64,000 bases of DNA from positions 62,001 through 126,000 of the forward strand of contig NZ_AMPG01000006.1 of NCBI RefSeq assembly GCF_000299415.1, written 5' to 3'. Made by a program: the position numbers and the translations under genes. Source of the DNA: Candidatus Microthrix parvicella Bio17-1. GTDB taxonomy: Bacteria > Actinomycetota > Acidimicrobiia > Acidimicrobiales > Microtrichaceae. Each line of letters begins with the position of its first letter. Within the stretch, counting starts at the first letter, position 1. Of the stretch, positions 25,513 through 35,238 are shown one piece after another. The notes beneath the pieces are model-generated. The model ran no database searches. It was not told the origin of the DNA and saw only the letters and a program-made list of their open reading frames with translations.

Positions 25513-26154
25513 GTGAGCCGTTTGAGCCCTGAGAACGAGGCGTTGGCGCGAGAGATCATCGCCCGCTACCCACGCCCCAAGTCGGCCGTGATCCCGCTGT
25601 GCCATCTGGTGCAGGAGGAGCACGGCCACCTGACCGACGACGGTATGGCCCACGTCGCCGAACTGGTGGGGGTCACCGCCGCGCAGGTGCAGGGCACGGC
25701 CAGCTTCTACGAGATGTTCAAGCGCCACGAGACCGGTCGTTATGTGTTGGGTATCTGCACCAACATCAGCTGCCTGGTGCTCGGTGGGGCCGAGCTTTTG
25801 GCCCGTGCCGAGGAGCGCCTGGGTATCCGCGCAGGCTCGACCACGGCCGATGGCAGGGTCACGCTGGAAGACACCGAATGTCTGGCGGCGTGCACGGATG
25901 CGCCGATGTGTCAGGTGAACTACCGCTACTTCGGCCAACTTTCGGATGCAGACTTCGACGAACTGCTTGACGACATCGCCTCGGGCGCAATCGACGAGGT
26001 GGTGCCCGCGCACGGCACCCTCGCCCTGGTGCGCCAGCACATCCCCGACGACCGCGTGGCCAACATCGGGCCGCCGGAAATCCAGGTGGCACCGCAGTGG
26101 TTCACCCGCCGCGAGGCCGACCTGGCCCCAACCGATGTCGAGGGTGGCGCCTGA
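25513..26154 (+). CDS. nuoE: NADH-quinone oxidoreductase subunit E
   Basis: The 213-aa protein begins MSRLSPENEALAREIIARYP from GTG 25513. It carries the thioredoxin-like [2Fe-2S] fold of the 24-kDa subunit: AQVQGTASFYEMF, then GICTNISCLVLGG with the CX4C pair and DTECLAACTDAPMCQVN with the CX3C pair. The frame is open far upstream inside the previous gene, but those residues are a shadow. The 142 bp upstream hold no obvious promoter. It shares one base with nuoF (TGATG). Confidence 0.92.
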   Translation: MSRLSPENEALAREIIARYPRPKSAVIPLCHLVQEEHGHLTDDGMAHVAELVGVTAAQVQGTASFYEMFKRHETGRYVLGICTNISCLVLGGAELLARAEERLGIRAGSTTADGRVTLEDTECLAACTDAPMCQVNYRYFGQLSDADFDELLDDIASGAIDEVVPAHGTLALVRQHIPDDRVANIGPPEIQVAPQWFTRREADLAPTDVEGGA

Positions 26155-27560
26155 TGGGCTACCGCAATCACCACTCCACATTCGGTGCGGCCGACGGCAC
26201 CCCCCTGGTGGTGTCGTCCCGTTTCGGTGAGCTCAACGGCCACACGCTTGACGGCTACAAGGACACCGGCAGCTACACCGGCTACGCCGCGCTCAACCAG
26301 ATTCTCTCGATGGCCCCGTCGCAGGTGCTCAGCACCGTGCGCGACGCCACACTGCTGGGGCGAGGAGGCGCCGGGTTTCCCGCGGGCGTCAAATGGGGCT
26401 TCCTGCCCCCCGACGTGCAGCCCCGCTACATCGTGGTCAACGGCGACGAGTCCGAACCGGGCACCTATAAGGATCGCCTCCTCATGGAGCGCGACCCACA
26501 TCAACTGATCGAGGGTTGCCTCATCGCCGCCTATGCGGTGGGGGCCTCGCAGGTCTTTCTGTACGTCCGGGGCGAAATGGCCCATGCGCAGGAGCGCATC
26601 GCCGCCGCCCTCAATGAGGCGTATGCCGCCGGTCTGGTTGGCCGCAACATCGCCGGAACCGACTACTCGGTTGACATCGTCATGGCATGGGGCGCCGGCG
26701 CCTACATCGTCGGCGAGGAGACCGCGCTGATCGAGTCGCTCGAGGGCGAACGGGGTATGCCCCGCTTGAAGCCGCCCTATTTTCCGGCCGCCAAGGGGCT
26801 CTACATGGCTCCGACGATCGTCAACAACGTCGAGACGCTGTCGAACCTGCCGTGGTTGTTCAACCACGGGGTGGAGAACTACCTCAAGACCGGCACCGAG
26901 GCCAGCCCCGGCACCCGCCTGATCGCACTGTCAGGGCACGTGAATCGGCCCGGCGTGTACGAGATACCACAGGGCACGACCACGTTCGAGGACCTGTTCT
27001 ACGGCGAGGATTACGGGCAGGGCATCCGCGACGGCAACCAGTTGAAGATGTTCATCCCCGGCGGTGGCTCCGCTCCCTGGTTCTACCCCGAACAGGTGGG
27101 CATGGCGTTGGAAGGCAGGGCCATCGGCGGCGCCGGGTCGATGCTGGGCTCGGGTGCGATCGTGGTGATGGACGACACCACCGATGCGGTGGCCGCGTGT
27201 TTGCGGCTGGTCCGCTTCTACGCACGCGAGAGTTGCGGCAAGTGCACGCCGTGCCGCGAGGGGACCACCTGGCTGGAACGCATCCTCCGCCGCATCATCG
27301 AGGGTTACGGCCGCCCTTCCGACATCGGGCTGCTCGAGGACGTCGGCGACAACATCTCGCCGGGCCCCTACCCCAATGCGGCATGGGAGGCGGAGGGCCT
27401 GGAGGCCATCCCGTTCCCCCCGAGACAGACCACCATCTGCCCGCTCGGCCCCTCGGCCGTTGCGCCGATCACCTCGGCGCTGCGGCGCTTCCGAGGAGAG
27501 TTCGACGCCTATATCGCTGCTGCGCAGAACGAGTCGCAAGGTGGAGGTGCCCGTGTCTGA
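26154..27560 (+). CDS. nuoF: NADH-quinone oxidoreductase subunit F
   Basis: The 468-aa protein is the NADH- and FMN-binding subunit. LLGRGGAGFPAGVKWGF is the FMN/NADH glycine motif, VNGDESEPGTYKDR is diagnostic, and ESCGKCTPCREGTTW with a later CPLG holds the N3 [4Fe-4S] ligands. Only the first nuo set has this gene. The ATG start is one base into the nuoE stop, and the stop overlaps nuoG by 8 bp. Confidence 0.95.
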   Translation: MGYRNHHSTFGAADGTPLVVSSRFGELNGHTLDGYKDTGSYTGYAALNQILSMAPSQVLSTVRDATLLGRGGAGFPAGVKWGFLPPDVQPRYIVVNGDESEPGTYKDRLLMERDPHQLIEGCLIAAYAVGASQVFLYVRGEMAHAQERIAAALNEAYAAGLVGRNIAGTDYSVDIVMAWGAGAYIVGEETALIESLEGERGMPRLKPPYFPAAKGLYMAPTIVNNVETLSNLPWLFNHGVENYLKTGTEASPGTRLIALSGHVNRPGVYEIPQGTTTFEDLFYGEDYGQGIRDGNQLKMFIPGGGSAPWFYPEQVGMALEGRAIGGAGSMLGSGAIVVMDDTTDAVAACLRLVRFYARESCGKCTPCREGTTWLERILRRIIEGYGRPSDIGLLEDVGDNISPGPYPNAAWEAEGLEAIPFPPRQTTICPLGPSAVAPITSALRRFRGEFDAYIAAAQNESQGGGARV

Positions 27561-30180
27561 GGACCCCAAGGCCGAGGCCGTCGAGGGCTTGGAGGAGGTC
27601 CCGGTTCAGTTGGGTCGTCAACGCCCCACACTGACCCGGTTCGCCCCGGAGAACCCCAAGCCGATCGAGATTACCGACCCGGTGGAGATCACCGTCGACG
27701 GGCGCACGATGACCGTGCAGAACGGCGACCTGCTGATCGACGCGGTCGAGCGCCACGGCGTTTACATCCCCCGGTTCTGCTACCACCCGCGCATGGAGCC
27801 GGTGGGTATGTGCCGTATGTGCCTGGTGGAGATCGAGGGCCCGCGCGGCACGGCGCTGCTGCCCAGCTGTATGCAGCGGGTGTCCGACGGCATGGTGGTG
27901 AACGCCGAGAGCCCCGGAGCGCTGAAGGCCCAGGACGGGGTGATCGAGTACCTCCTGATCAATCACCCGCTCGACTGCCCGGTGTGCGACAAGGGCGGCG
28001 AGTGCCCACTGCAGGACCAGTCGATGGCCTACGGCCCTGGTGAGAGCCGGTTCGTGGAGGAGAAGCGGCACTACGAGAAGCCGATCTCGCTCTCGGAAAC
28101 CGTGTATCTCGATCGCGAGCGTTGCATTCTGTGCGACCGCTGCACGCGGTTTGCCGATGAGGTCGCCGGCGACCCCCTGATCACCTTCATGAACCGGGGC
28201 AACAACACCGAGATCGCCACGTTCCCCGACGAACCTTTTGCGTCGTACTTCTCGGGCAACACGGTGCAGATCTGCCCGGTCGGTGCGCTGACCGCCAAGC
28301 CATACCGATTCAAGGCCCGTCCGTGGGATCTGACCGAGGTGGAGAGCACCTGCACGTCATGCTCGGTGGGCTGCCGCGTCACCGTGCAGTCAAGCCGAGA
28401 CGAACTGCTGCGCCTTCAAGGCGTCGATTCGGACCCCGTCAACTGGGGTTGGCTGTGTGACCGGGGCCGGTTCGGCTTCGAGGCCAACAAGACCGACCGA
28501 ATCCTCCAACCGATGGCGCGTAGCGGTGGCGAACTGGCGCCGGTGCGCTGGTCGGAGGCCTATTCGGCCGCTGTCGCAGCCATCAAATCGTCCCTTGACC
28601 ATGGCGGCCCTGACTCGATCGGGGTGCTCGGAGGTGCCCGGCTGACCAACGAGGCCGCCTACGCCTGGACCAAGCTGGCCAAGGGGGTCTGGGGTACGGA
28701 CAACGTCGACGCACAGTTGGGCGATGGCCTACCCGCAGAGCTGGCACTGGGTCTACCCGCCGCCACCATCGACGACGTGTGCGAGCCCGGCGGCACCGTG
28801 CTGTACCTGGGCCCCGACCCCCGCGAGGAACTGCCGGTGCTGTACCTGCGGTTGCGCCACGCGGTCACCACCGATCGTGTCACGCTGATCAACGCAGCGG
28901 CGGTTCCCGGCAGCCTCGATGGGTTGGCTCGGGTCAGCCTTGGCGTGCCGATGGGTGAGCTGGGCCGCGCCGTTGCCGCACTGCTGGGCGTGGGTTCCGA
29001 ACCGTCAGGATCGGTGAATCCCCAACTGCTGAGCGAAGCGGCCAAGCTGATCGAGGGCGAGGGTCCGCTGCGCGTGGTACTTGGTCGTCGTTCCCTGTCC
29101 GAGGGATACGGCCCGGTCGCCGACGCCGTTGCTGCAATCCGCGAGGCCCGACCTGACGCCACCTTCCTCACTGCGTTGCGGCGTAGCAACGTGCGAGGGG
29201 CACTCGAGCTGGGCATGGCCCCGGGGTTGTTGCCCGGGCGCATGACGCTTGACGCCGGCCGGGACTACTTCTCCGGCTACTGGCACACGGTGCCTGCGAC
29301 CGCGGGCCTGGATGCGGCGGGCATCGTGGAGGCCGCAGCCGATGGCCGGATCAGCACGCTGATCCTGCTGGGGGCCGACCCGATCTCCGACCTGGTTGCC
29401 GACGTGGATGCTGTGGCCGCCCTGGAGCGGGCCACCGTGATCAGCCTTGCCACACACCACTCCGATTCGACGTTGGTGAGCGACGTCGTGCTGCCGGTTT
29501 CGGCACACGGGGAGGTGGGTGGAACCACCGTCAACATGGAGGGCCGGGTGACCGCTCTTGGCCGGCGGGTCACCACTCCCGGGTCCACCAGGGCCGACTG
29601 GGTGATCGCCGCCGAACTTTCTGAGCGCCTGGGCACCGACCTCGGGCTCACCTCGATCGAGGCCATCGATTCAGAGATCGAACACGCCGTGCCCACCTTT
29701 GCGGGGGCCGACCTGGGCAAGCTTGAGGATCCGGGGCGACAGGACGGCGTGGTGGTGCCCATCCTCGATGATGTGGCGTGGACCGAGGCCGGATTGCCCG
29801 ACCGCCTGAGCTTTGAGCCGGGCGATCCAACCCAGGTTCCGGCCATCTCCAGTTACTCGTTGCGCCTGGTGCTCGTGCGGCGGCTCTACGATTCGGGAAC
29901 CATGCTGGATTCCATGCCCTCCAGCCGTCCTCTGACGGTCGCTCCCGAGGCTCGACTGAACCCCGCTGACTTCTCGCCGCTTGGAGTGGACGAGGGCGCC
30001 AACCTCACGCTGAGGACGCCGTCCGGGGCGATCACGGTTCCGGCTCGAAGCGACGAAGCGGTTGCCCGCGGCAACCTGGAGTTGAGCGGAGCAGCGCAGG
30101 CTGGAGCGCTGGCGCTGTGCGATCCGGATGCGCCCCTCACCGAGGTGCGCATCGAAACCGTCGACGGGGGGTTGAGCTAA
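27553..30180 (+). CDS. nuoG: NADH-quinone oxidoreductase subunit G
   Basis: The 875-aa protein has an N-terminal ferredoxin domain with CYHPRMEPVGMCRMC and CPVCDKGGECPLQDQ. Next comes the CILCDRC region with its following cysteine, and then a molybdopterin oxidoreductase-like domain that opens with CTSCSVGCRVTVQ. The rest is the catalytically inert Mo-oxidoreductase-like fold of this subunit. The GTG start at 27553 overlaps nuoF by 8 bp; GTG 27541 is an in-frame alternative. It shares one base with nuoH. Confidence 0.94.
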   Translation: MSEDPKAEAVEGLEEVPVQLGRQRPTLTRFAPENPKPIEITDPVEITVDGRTMTVQNGDLLIDAVERHGVYIPRFCYHPRMEPVGMCRMCLVEIEGPRGTALLPSCMQRVSDGMVVNAESPGALKAQDGVIEYLLINHPLDCPVCDKGGECPLQDQSMAYGPGESRFVEEKRHYEKPISLSETVYLDRERCILCDRCTRFADEVAGDPLITFMNRGNNTEIATFPDEPFASYFSGNTVQICPVGALTAKPYRFKARPWDLTEVESTCTSCSVGCRVTVQSSRDELLRLQGVDSDPVNWGWLCDRGRFGFEANKTDRILQPMARSGGELAPVRWSEAYSAAVAAIKSSLDHGGPDSIGVLGGARLTNEAAYAWTKLAKGVWGTDNVDAQLGDGLPAELALGLPAATIDDVCEPGGTVLYLGPDPREELPVLYLRLRHAVTTDRVTLINAAAVPGSLDGLARVSLGVPMGELGRAVAALLGVGSEPSGSVNPQLLSEAAKLIEGEGPLRVVLGRRSLSEGYGPVADAVAAIREARPDATFLTALRRSNVRGALELGMAPGLLPGRMTLDAGRDYFSGYWHTVPATAGLDAAGIVEAAADGRISTLILLGADPISDLVADVDAVAALERATVISLATHHSDSTLVSDVVLPVSAHGEVGGTTVNMEGRVTALGRRVTTPGSTRADWVIAAELSERLGTDLGLTSIEAIDSEIEHAVPTFAGADLGKLEDPGRQDGVVVPILDDVAWTEAGLPDRLSFEPGDPTQVPAISSYSLRLVLVRRLYDSGTMLDSMPSSRPLTVAPEARLNPADFSPLGVDEGANLTLRTPSGAITVPARSDEAVARGNLELSGAAQAGALALCDPDAPLTEVRIETVDGGLS

Positions 30181-31469
30181 TGGACCCCCTCCTCTCCGGC
30201 AGCTTCGGCTGGGGTGCCGTTGGCATCGTGGCGCTCAAGGCCGTGCTGGCGTTTACGGCGCTTCTGGTGGCCGTGATCCTCATGGTGTGGTTCGAGCGCA
30301 AGTTCATCGGCGACATGCAGAACCGCATCGGTCCCAACAAGGCCGGGCCGTTCGGCCTGCTGCAAACCCTCGCCGATGGCCTCAAGTTGGCCTTCAAGGA
30401 AGATCTACTGCCCGATCGGGCCGATCGCTTCGTCTTTCGCCTGGCCCCGTTTCTGGCGGTGATTCCCGCATTTGGGACGTTCGCGATCGTGCCCCTGGCC
30501 GGAAATTTCAATGACAACAGCGACGGGGTGGTGTCGGTCTTCGGCCAGAAGACGCTGGTCCAGGTGGCCGACCCGCAGTTCGGCATCCTGTTGATGCTCG
30601 CCTTTTCCGGCATCGCCGTGTACGGCGTCATGTTGGCGGGCTGGTCATCCGGCTCGAAGTACCCGTTGCTCGGTTCGGTGCGAGCCTCCGCCCAGATGGT
30701 GTCCTACGAGGCGGCACTGGGTCTCACCGTCGCGTCGGTGCTGCTGATGTCAGGCGTGTTGTCCACCAACGGCATCGTCGCCGGGCAGGCCACCTGGAAC
30801 TGGAACCTGTGGGCCACGGGCGTGGTGCCGTTTGTGGTCTTCCTGATCGCAGTGACCGCCGAGCTCAACCGACCGCCTTTCGATTTCGTCGAGGCCGAAC
30901 AGGAACTGGTCGGCGGGTTCAACACCGAGTACTCGTCGATGCGCTTCGCCATGTTCTATCTGTCCGAGTTCATGAACACGGTCACGATGTCGGCCATCAT
31001 CGTCACCCTGTTCTTCGGTGGCCCGGCAGGACCCACCTTCGGGCTCACCGGCTTTCTTGGATCCTGGCTGATCCCCTTTGCTTGGTTCTTTGCCAAGCTC
31101 GCCGTGTTCCTGTGCGTGTTCGTGTGGTTCCGGGCGACGCTGCCCAGGTTCCGCTACGACCAACTGATGGAGATTGGCTGGAAGCGGATGATCCCGCTTG
31201 CCTTGGGTTGGTTCCTGGTGCTCACCGCAGTGAAGGTGGGCCAGGATCAGGGCTGGAATCTGGTGTCGGTGATAGCTGCCGTGTCGGTGCTGTTGCTGCT
31301 GGGTTGGAGTTCGATCATGGTCGCCTCCAGGGCCGCGTCGGCCCGGCGGGAGGCCGGTCGTCACGACCTGCTTGCCGACTCCGAGGTGGCGCCGCCCGGC
31401 GTCGATCCGTTGGCTGCCGCCCGCAAGCTGAATGCGGTGGGATCCCCGAGTTCGACCGGGAGGCGCTGA
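30180..31469 (+). CDS. nuoH: NADH-quinone oxidoreductase subunit H (copy 1)
   Basis: The 429-aa membrane protein has eight helices and the ND1 signatures WFERKFIGDMQNRIGPNKAG and AELNRPPFDFVEAEQELVGG, then GFNTEYSSMRFA. It forms the quinone chamber with NuoB and NuoD. A C-terminal tail of about 45 polar residues exceeds the family norm and is absent from copy 2. The start ATG shares a base with the nuoG stop. Confidence 0.95.
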   Translation: MDPLLSGSFGWGAVGIVALKAVLAFTALLVAVILMVWFERKFIGDMQNRIGPNKAGPFGLLQTLADGLKLAFKEDLLPDRADRFVFRLAPFLAVIPAFGTFAIVPLAGNFNDNSDGVVSVFGQKTLVQVADPQFGILLMLAFSGIAVYGVMLAGWSSGSKYPLLGSVRASAQMVSYEAALGLTVASVLLMSGVLSTNGIVAGQATWNWNLWATGVVPFVVFLIAVTAELNRPPFDFVEAEQELVGGFNTEYSSMRFAMFYLSEFMNTVTMSAIIVTLFFGGPAGPTFGLTGFLGSWLIPFAWFFAKLAVFLCVFVWFRATLPRFRYDQLMEIGWKRMIPLALGWFLVLTAVKVGQDQGWNLVSVIAAVSVLLLLGWSSIMVASRAASARREAGRHDLLADSEVAPPGVDPLAAARKLNAVGSPSSTGRR

Positions 31470-32158
31470 TGGGGTACCTCGACGGGTTCGCCGTCACCTT
31501 CAAGAAGCTGTTCAAGCGCAGCGATACCGGTCGCATCCTCACGGTGGACTTCCCCAAGGAGAAGACGGCTCGGCCCAACCGGCTTCACGGCCGCCACGTA
31601 CTCAACCGGTACGAGGACGGCATGGAGAAGTGCATCGGCTGCGAACTGTGCGCCGGGGTGTGTCCCGCCAACTGCATTTACGTGCGCGGAGCCGACAATG
31701 ACCCGGACGACCCGACGTCTCCGGGTGAGCGTTTCGGGTTCGTCTACGAGATCAACTATCTGCGCTGCATTCACTGCGATCTGTGCGTCGAGGCCTGCCC
31801 CACCGAGGCGATCACCGAAACCAAGCAGTTCGCGTTCTCCTTCAGCCAGCGTGGCGACGCCATCTACACCAAAGCCGAGCTGTTGACCGACGATAAGGGC
31901 AGGGCACAGCGCCAGCCGTGGGAACTGTGGTCGGGTGAGGAGGACGAGCACACCTCGGCGTGGATGCGTGCCACGTCCCCACAGGGCGATGCCAACTTCG
32001 AGGGCGTGGTCGCCTGGTCGGGCGAGCTTGGCTTCGGAGTGCGTGCACCCGAGCGAGGCCAAGTCGCAGATCGGTCGTCGGGCGAGGACGAGTCCACCGT
32101 TGGCAACCCTGCTTCAGAGGGTCCGGCTGCATCCCACGACGCGGATGGGGCCCACTGA
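31469..32158 (+). CDS. nuoI: NADH-quinone oxidoreductase subunit I (copy 1)
   Basis: The 229-aa protein is the two-cluster (N6a/N6b) subunit, with EKCIGCELCAGVCPANCIYV and LRCIHCDLCVEACPTEAI. After them RSGDAIY-like and WELW segments follow the family, and then a low-complexity acidic tail of about 60 residues (GQVADRSSGEDESTVGNPAS) extends it. It overlaps both neighbours by one base. Confidence 0.94.
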   Translation: MGYLDGFAVTFKKLFKRSDTGRILTVDFPKEKTARPNRLHGRHVLNRYEDGMEKCIGCELCAGVCPANCIYVRGADNDPDDPTSPGERFGFVYEINYLRCIHCDLCVEACPTEAITETKQFAFSFSQRGDAIYTKAELLTDDKGRAQRQPWELWSGEEDEHTSAWMRATSPQGDANFEGVVAWSGELGFGVRAPERGQVADRSSGEDESTVGNPASEGPAASHDADGAH

Positions 32159-32829
32159 TGGTGGAGTTCGTCGTCTTCGCAATTTCTGCCGCCATCGTGT
32201 TGGGCGGTGCGCTCGGAGTGATCGGCTTCCGCAATCCGGTCCACAACGCGCTGTCGCTCATTGCCACCTTGTTTGGCGTAGCCGTGTTGTTCATCGCCCA
32301 GGAGGCCTACTTTCTGGCCGCGGTGCAGATCATCGTCTACGCAGGCGCAATCGTGGTGCTGTTTCTCTTCGTCATCATGCTGGTGGGCGTTGACCGGTTG
32401 GAACGTTTGGACGCCGACACGTTGAAGGGGCAGCAGGTGGCCGCTGCCGTGGTGGGCGGCGCCGTTGCGGTGCTGTCGGTCCTCGTGTTGTTCGCAGGGA
32501 AGGCGGGAGCGCCCCTTGACGCGGCCGTCACCCGGTCGCTCTCGGGTGAACGTGACGTTGAAGGACTCGCGCGTCTGGTGTTCACCGACTATGTGTGGGC
32601 ATTTGAGATCACCTCGGCGTTGCTGGGTATCGCCGTGGTGGCGGCGGTGCTGCTGTCCCGTCGCTCCACAGAGACGCCTCTTGACGCCGCCGACTATCCG
32701 GATGTGATCGATATCTTTGAAGATGACGTGCCGGAGAATCGCCTGGAAGAACTGGGCGATGTTGACGGGAGTCGGTCCGGGGCGGCTGGTTCGGACAACC
32801 TCGTGAGCGACGCGGAGGATCCCCGATGA
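32158..32829 (+). CDS. nuoJ: NADH-quinone oxidoreductase subunit J (copy 1)
   Basis: The 223-aa protein has five membrane helices of the ND6 type, with FLAAVQIIVYAGAIVVLFLF as the signature helix. The C-terminal tail of about 50 residues is acidic. It overlaps nuoK by 4 bp (ATGA). The subunit contributes to the E-channel next to NuoK. Confidence 0.93.
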   Translation: MVEFVVFAISAAIVLGGALGVIGFRNPVHNALSLIATLFGVAVLFIAQEAYFLAAVQIIVYAGAIVVLFLFVIMLVGVDRLERLDADTLKGQQVAAAVVGGAVAVLSVLVLFAGKAGAPLDAAVTRSLSGERDVEGLARLVFTDYVWAFEITSALLGIAVVAAVLLSRRSTETPLDAADYPDVIDIFEDDVPENRLEELGDVDGSRSGAAGSDNLVSDAEDPR

Positions 32830-33152
32830 CGCCGTTGGCCGCCGATCTCGCCATTGGACAGGACGCCTACCTGCTGCTGGGTGCCGGGTTGTTTGCGATC
32901 GGGCTGGTGGGCCTGATGGTTCGCAAGAGCGCGCTGATCATGTTGATGTGCGTCGAGCTGATGCTGAATGCAGTTAATCTCACGCTCGTTTCGTTCAGTC
33001 AAACCTTGAACGACCGGGTGGGACAGATGGTGGTGTTCTTCGTGATGGTGGTGGCTGCCGCCGAGGTGACGGTTGGCCTGGGCTTGATCGTGGCGCTGAT
33101 GCGTCGACGTCCAAACGCCACCGCCGATGACGTCGCGGTATTGCGGGGTTGA
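32826..33152 (+). CDS. nuoK: NADH-quinone oxidoreductase subunit K (copy 1)
   Basis: The 108-aa protein has three helices. MLMCVELMLNAVNLTLV holds the conserved glutamate of helix 2, and VAAAEVTVGLGLIVALMR holds the second glutamate. Size and pattern are standard for ND4L. It starts within the nuoJ stop (ATGA) and ends 4 bp before nuoL. Confidence 0.95.
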   Translation: MTPLAADLAIGQDAYLLLGAGLFAIGLVGLMVRKSALIMLMCVELMLNAVNLTLVSFSQTLNDRVGQMVVFFVMVVAAAEVTVGLGLIVALMRRRPNATADDVAVLRG

Positions 33153-33156
33153 GCTG

Positions 33157-35238
33157 ATGGAACTTGCCGAGCTGATCTGGCTCATTCCCGCCTTCCCGCT
33201 GCTGGGTGTGCTGCTCCTGCTGGCGTTCGGCCCCAAGCTGGGCGAACCACGCTCCGGTTGGCTGGCCACCGTGATGATGGCCGGGTCCTTCGGAGCCACG
33301 GTGTTGGTCTTCGTTGGGCTGTTCGGCATGGACGAGGCGGACCGGTCGGTGACCGTCAACCTGTTCCGTTGGATCCCAGCCGGATCCTTCAGCGTCGATG
33401 TTGGTTTTCTGGCCGACCCGCTGTCGATCACGATGTGTCTGTTCGTTACCGGGGTCGCCACGCTGATCCACCTGTACTCCATCGGGTACATGCATGGAGA
33501 CCCGAAGTTCTCCAAGTTCTTCCTCTACCTCAACCTGTTCGCCTTCTCGATGCTGATGCTGGTCACCGGGTCCAACCTGTTGATCACCTTCCTCGGCTGG
33601 GAGGGTGTGGGTGCGTGCTCGTACTTCCTCGTGTCGTTCTGGCACCGCAGTGAGGTCAACGCTGCGGCCGGTAAGAAGGCGTTCGTGACCAACCGGGTGG
33701 GCGACGTTGGCTTCATGCTGGGCACGTTCCTGGTGTTCACCACCATCGGATCGTTGAACTACCTCGATATCTCGGCAGCGGCGTCCGGTATTGCCGGTAC
33801 GACGGCGGTGGCGATCGGCCTCCTGTTTTTTCTCGGCGCCGCCGGCAAGTCGGCCCAGTTGCCGCTGCTGGTGTGGCTTCCCGACGCGATGGCAGGCCCC
33901 ACTCCGGTGTCCGCGCTGATCCACGCCGCCACCATGGTCACCTCCGGCGTGTACCTGCTGGTGCGGCTCAACCCGGTGTTGGTCAATGCCGCCCTGGCCA
34001 ACGAGGTCATTGCCTGGGTCGGCGCCCTGACCGCCCTCTGGGCCGCCACCGTGGCCCTGGCGCAGAACGACATCAAAAAAGTGCTGGCGTACTCCACCAT
34101 CTCTCAGCTGGGTTACACCTTCTTGGCCGTGGGCACTGGCGCCTACGGCGCAGCGATCTTCCACGTGGTCACCCACGCGTTCTTCAAGGGCCTGCTCTTC
34201 CTGGGCGCCGGCTCGGTGATCCACTCGCTCAACGGTGACCAGGACATGCGTCGCATGGGTGGGTTGCGTAAGTACCTGCCGATCACGTCGACCACCTTCA
34301 TCATCGGTTGGCTCGCGATCGCAGGCGTACCGCCGTTCTCCGGTTTCTGGAGTAAGGACGACATCCTCGCCGGCGCATGGGAGTTTGACGCAGGGGGTAA
34401 GGCGCTCTGGGCCATTGGCCTGCTGACCGCACTGCTCACCGCGTTCTACATGACCCGTCAGGTGATCCTGGTGTTCTTCGGCCCCGAGCGCTTCCGCCCG
34501 GAAACCGTCGAGGCAACCGTTGCCGTCGCCGCCACGGTGGGCGCCGCCGATGCGGGCGCCGCCGAAGGCGCCCAGACCACAGCGTCAGGCGTTTCTCCGA
34601 CCATCCCGGCCTCTGTTGGGGCTTCGCTCGGAGCTGATGCCGAGTGGGGCCTGGTGCCAATCACCGAGCCGCGCGCCGAAGGCATCGGCCTCGGCCCAGA
34701 CGAGGATCCACATGAATCGCCGCCACTGATGCTGATACCCCTGGTGGTGTTGGCAGGCCTTGCGGTCGTCGGAGGGTTACTCAGCCTTCCGTTCACCGAG
34801 AACACCCGCTACCTCGAGCGTTGGCTTGAGCCGGCGCTGGCCCACGGCCATGAGGCGCCGGGTGTCCCAACGCTGATCGCTCTCGCCGGCGGTGCCATCA
34901 TCACGGCGTTGCTCGGCATCGCCGGAGGCTTTGGGGTGTACCTGCTCCGTAAGGCCGACCCGCGTCGGCTCGAGTTGGGGTTCTTCCGCTCTGCCTGGCA
35001 CTACGACGAGGGCCTGTCTTCGTTTGTCGCCGGACCGGGTCGTCGATTCTTCGATGGCCTGGCGGAGTTCGACCGGCAGATCATCGATGGCGCCGTCAAC
35101 GGTCTTGGCCGTCTATCACTGCGTAACGGACGGTTGCTTGGCCTGCTGCAGACCGGCCAGTTGCGCCGATACGTGCTGGGTATGTCGGTTGGTGCCGTTG
35201 CCGTATTGCTGTACTTCGTGACGAGGATGTCGCTCTGA
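33157..35238 (+). CDS. nuoL: NADH-quinone oxidoreductase subunit L (copy 1)
   Basis: The 693-aa antiporter-like subunit shows GWEGVGACSYFLVSFW, LPDAMAGPTPVSALIHAATM, QNDIKKVLAYSTISQLGYTF and HAFFKGLLFLGAGSVIH, the usual ND5 signatures. Near residues 445-525 it has an Ala/Gly-rich polar insert (VEATVAVAATVGAADAGAAE onward) between helices, longer than in most homologues. It overlaps nuoM by one base. Confidence 0.95.
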   Translation: MELAELIWLIPAFPLLGVLLLLAFGPKLGEPRSGWLATVMMAGSFGATVLVFVGLFGMDEADRSVTVNLFRWIPAGSFSVDVGFLADPLSITMCLFVTGVATLIHLYSIGYMHGDPKFSKFFLYLNLFAFSMLMLVTGSNLLITFLGWEGVGACSYFLVSFWHRSEVNAAAGKKAFVTNRVGDVGFMLGTFLVFTTIGSLNYLDISAAASGIAGTTAVAIGLLFFLGAAGKSAQLPLLVWLPDAMAGPTPVSALIHAATMVTSGVYLLVRLNPVLVNAALANEVIAWVGALTALWAATVALAQNDIKKVLAYSTISQLGYTFLAVGTGAYGAAIFHVVTHAFFKGLLFLGAGSVIHSLNGDQDMRRMGGLRKYLPITSTTFIIGWLAIAGVPPFSGFWSKDDILAGAWEFDAGGKALWAIGLLTALLTAFYMTRQVILVFFGPERFRPETVEATVAVAATVGAADAGAAEGAQTTASGVSPTIPASVGASLGADAEWGLVPITEPRAEGIGLGPDEDPHESPPLMLIPLVVLAGLAVVGGLLSLPFTENTRYLERWLEPALAHGHEAPGVPTLIALAGGAIITALLGIAGGFGVYLLRKADPRRLELGFFRSAWHYDEGLSSFVAGPGRRFFDGLAEFDRQIIDGAVNGLGRLSLRNGRLLGLLQTGQLRRYVLGMSVGAVAVLLYFVTRMSL

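Noticed and set aside
27184-27552. Upstream extension of nuoG
   Set aside because: It overlaps nuoF, whose Fe-S motif is certain there. The family N-terminus and the overlap junction place the start at 27553.
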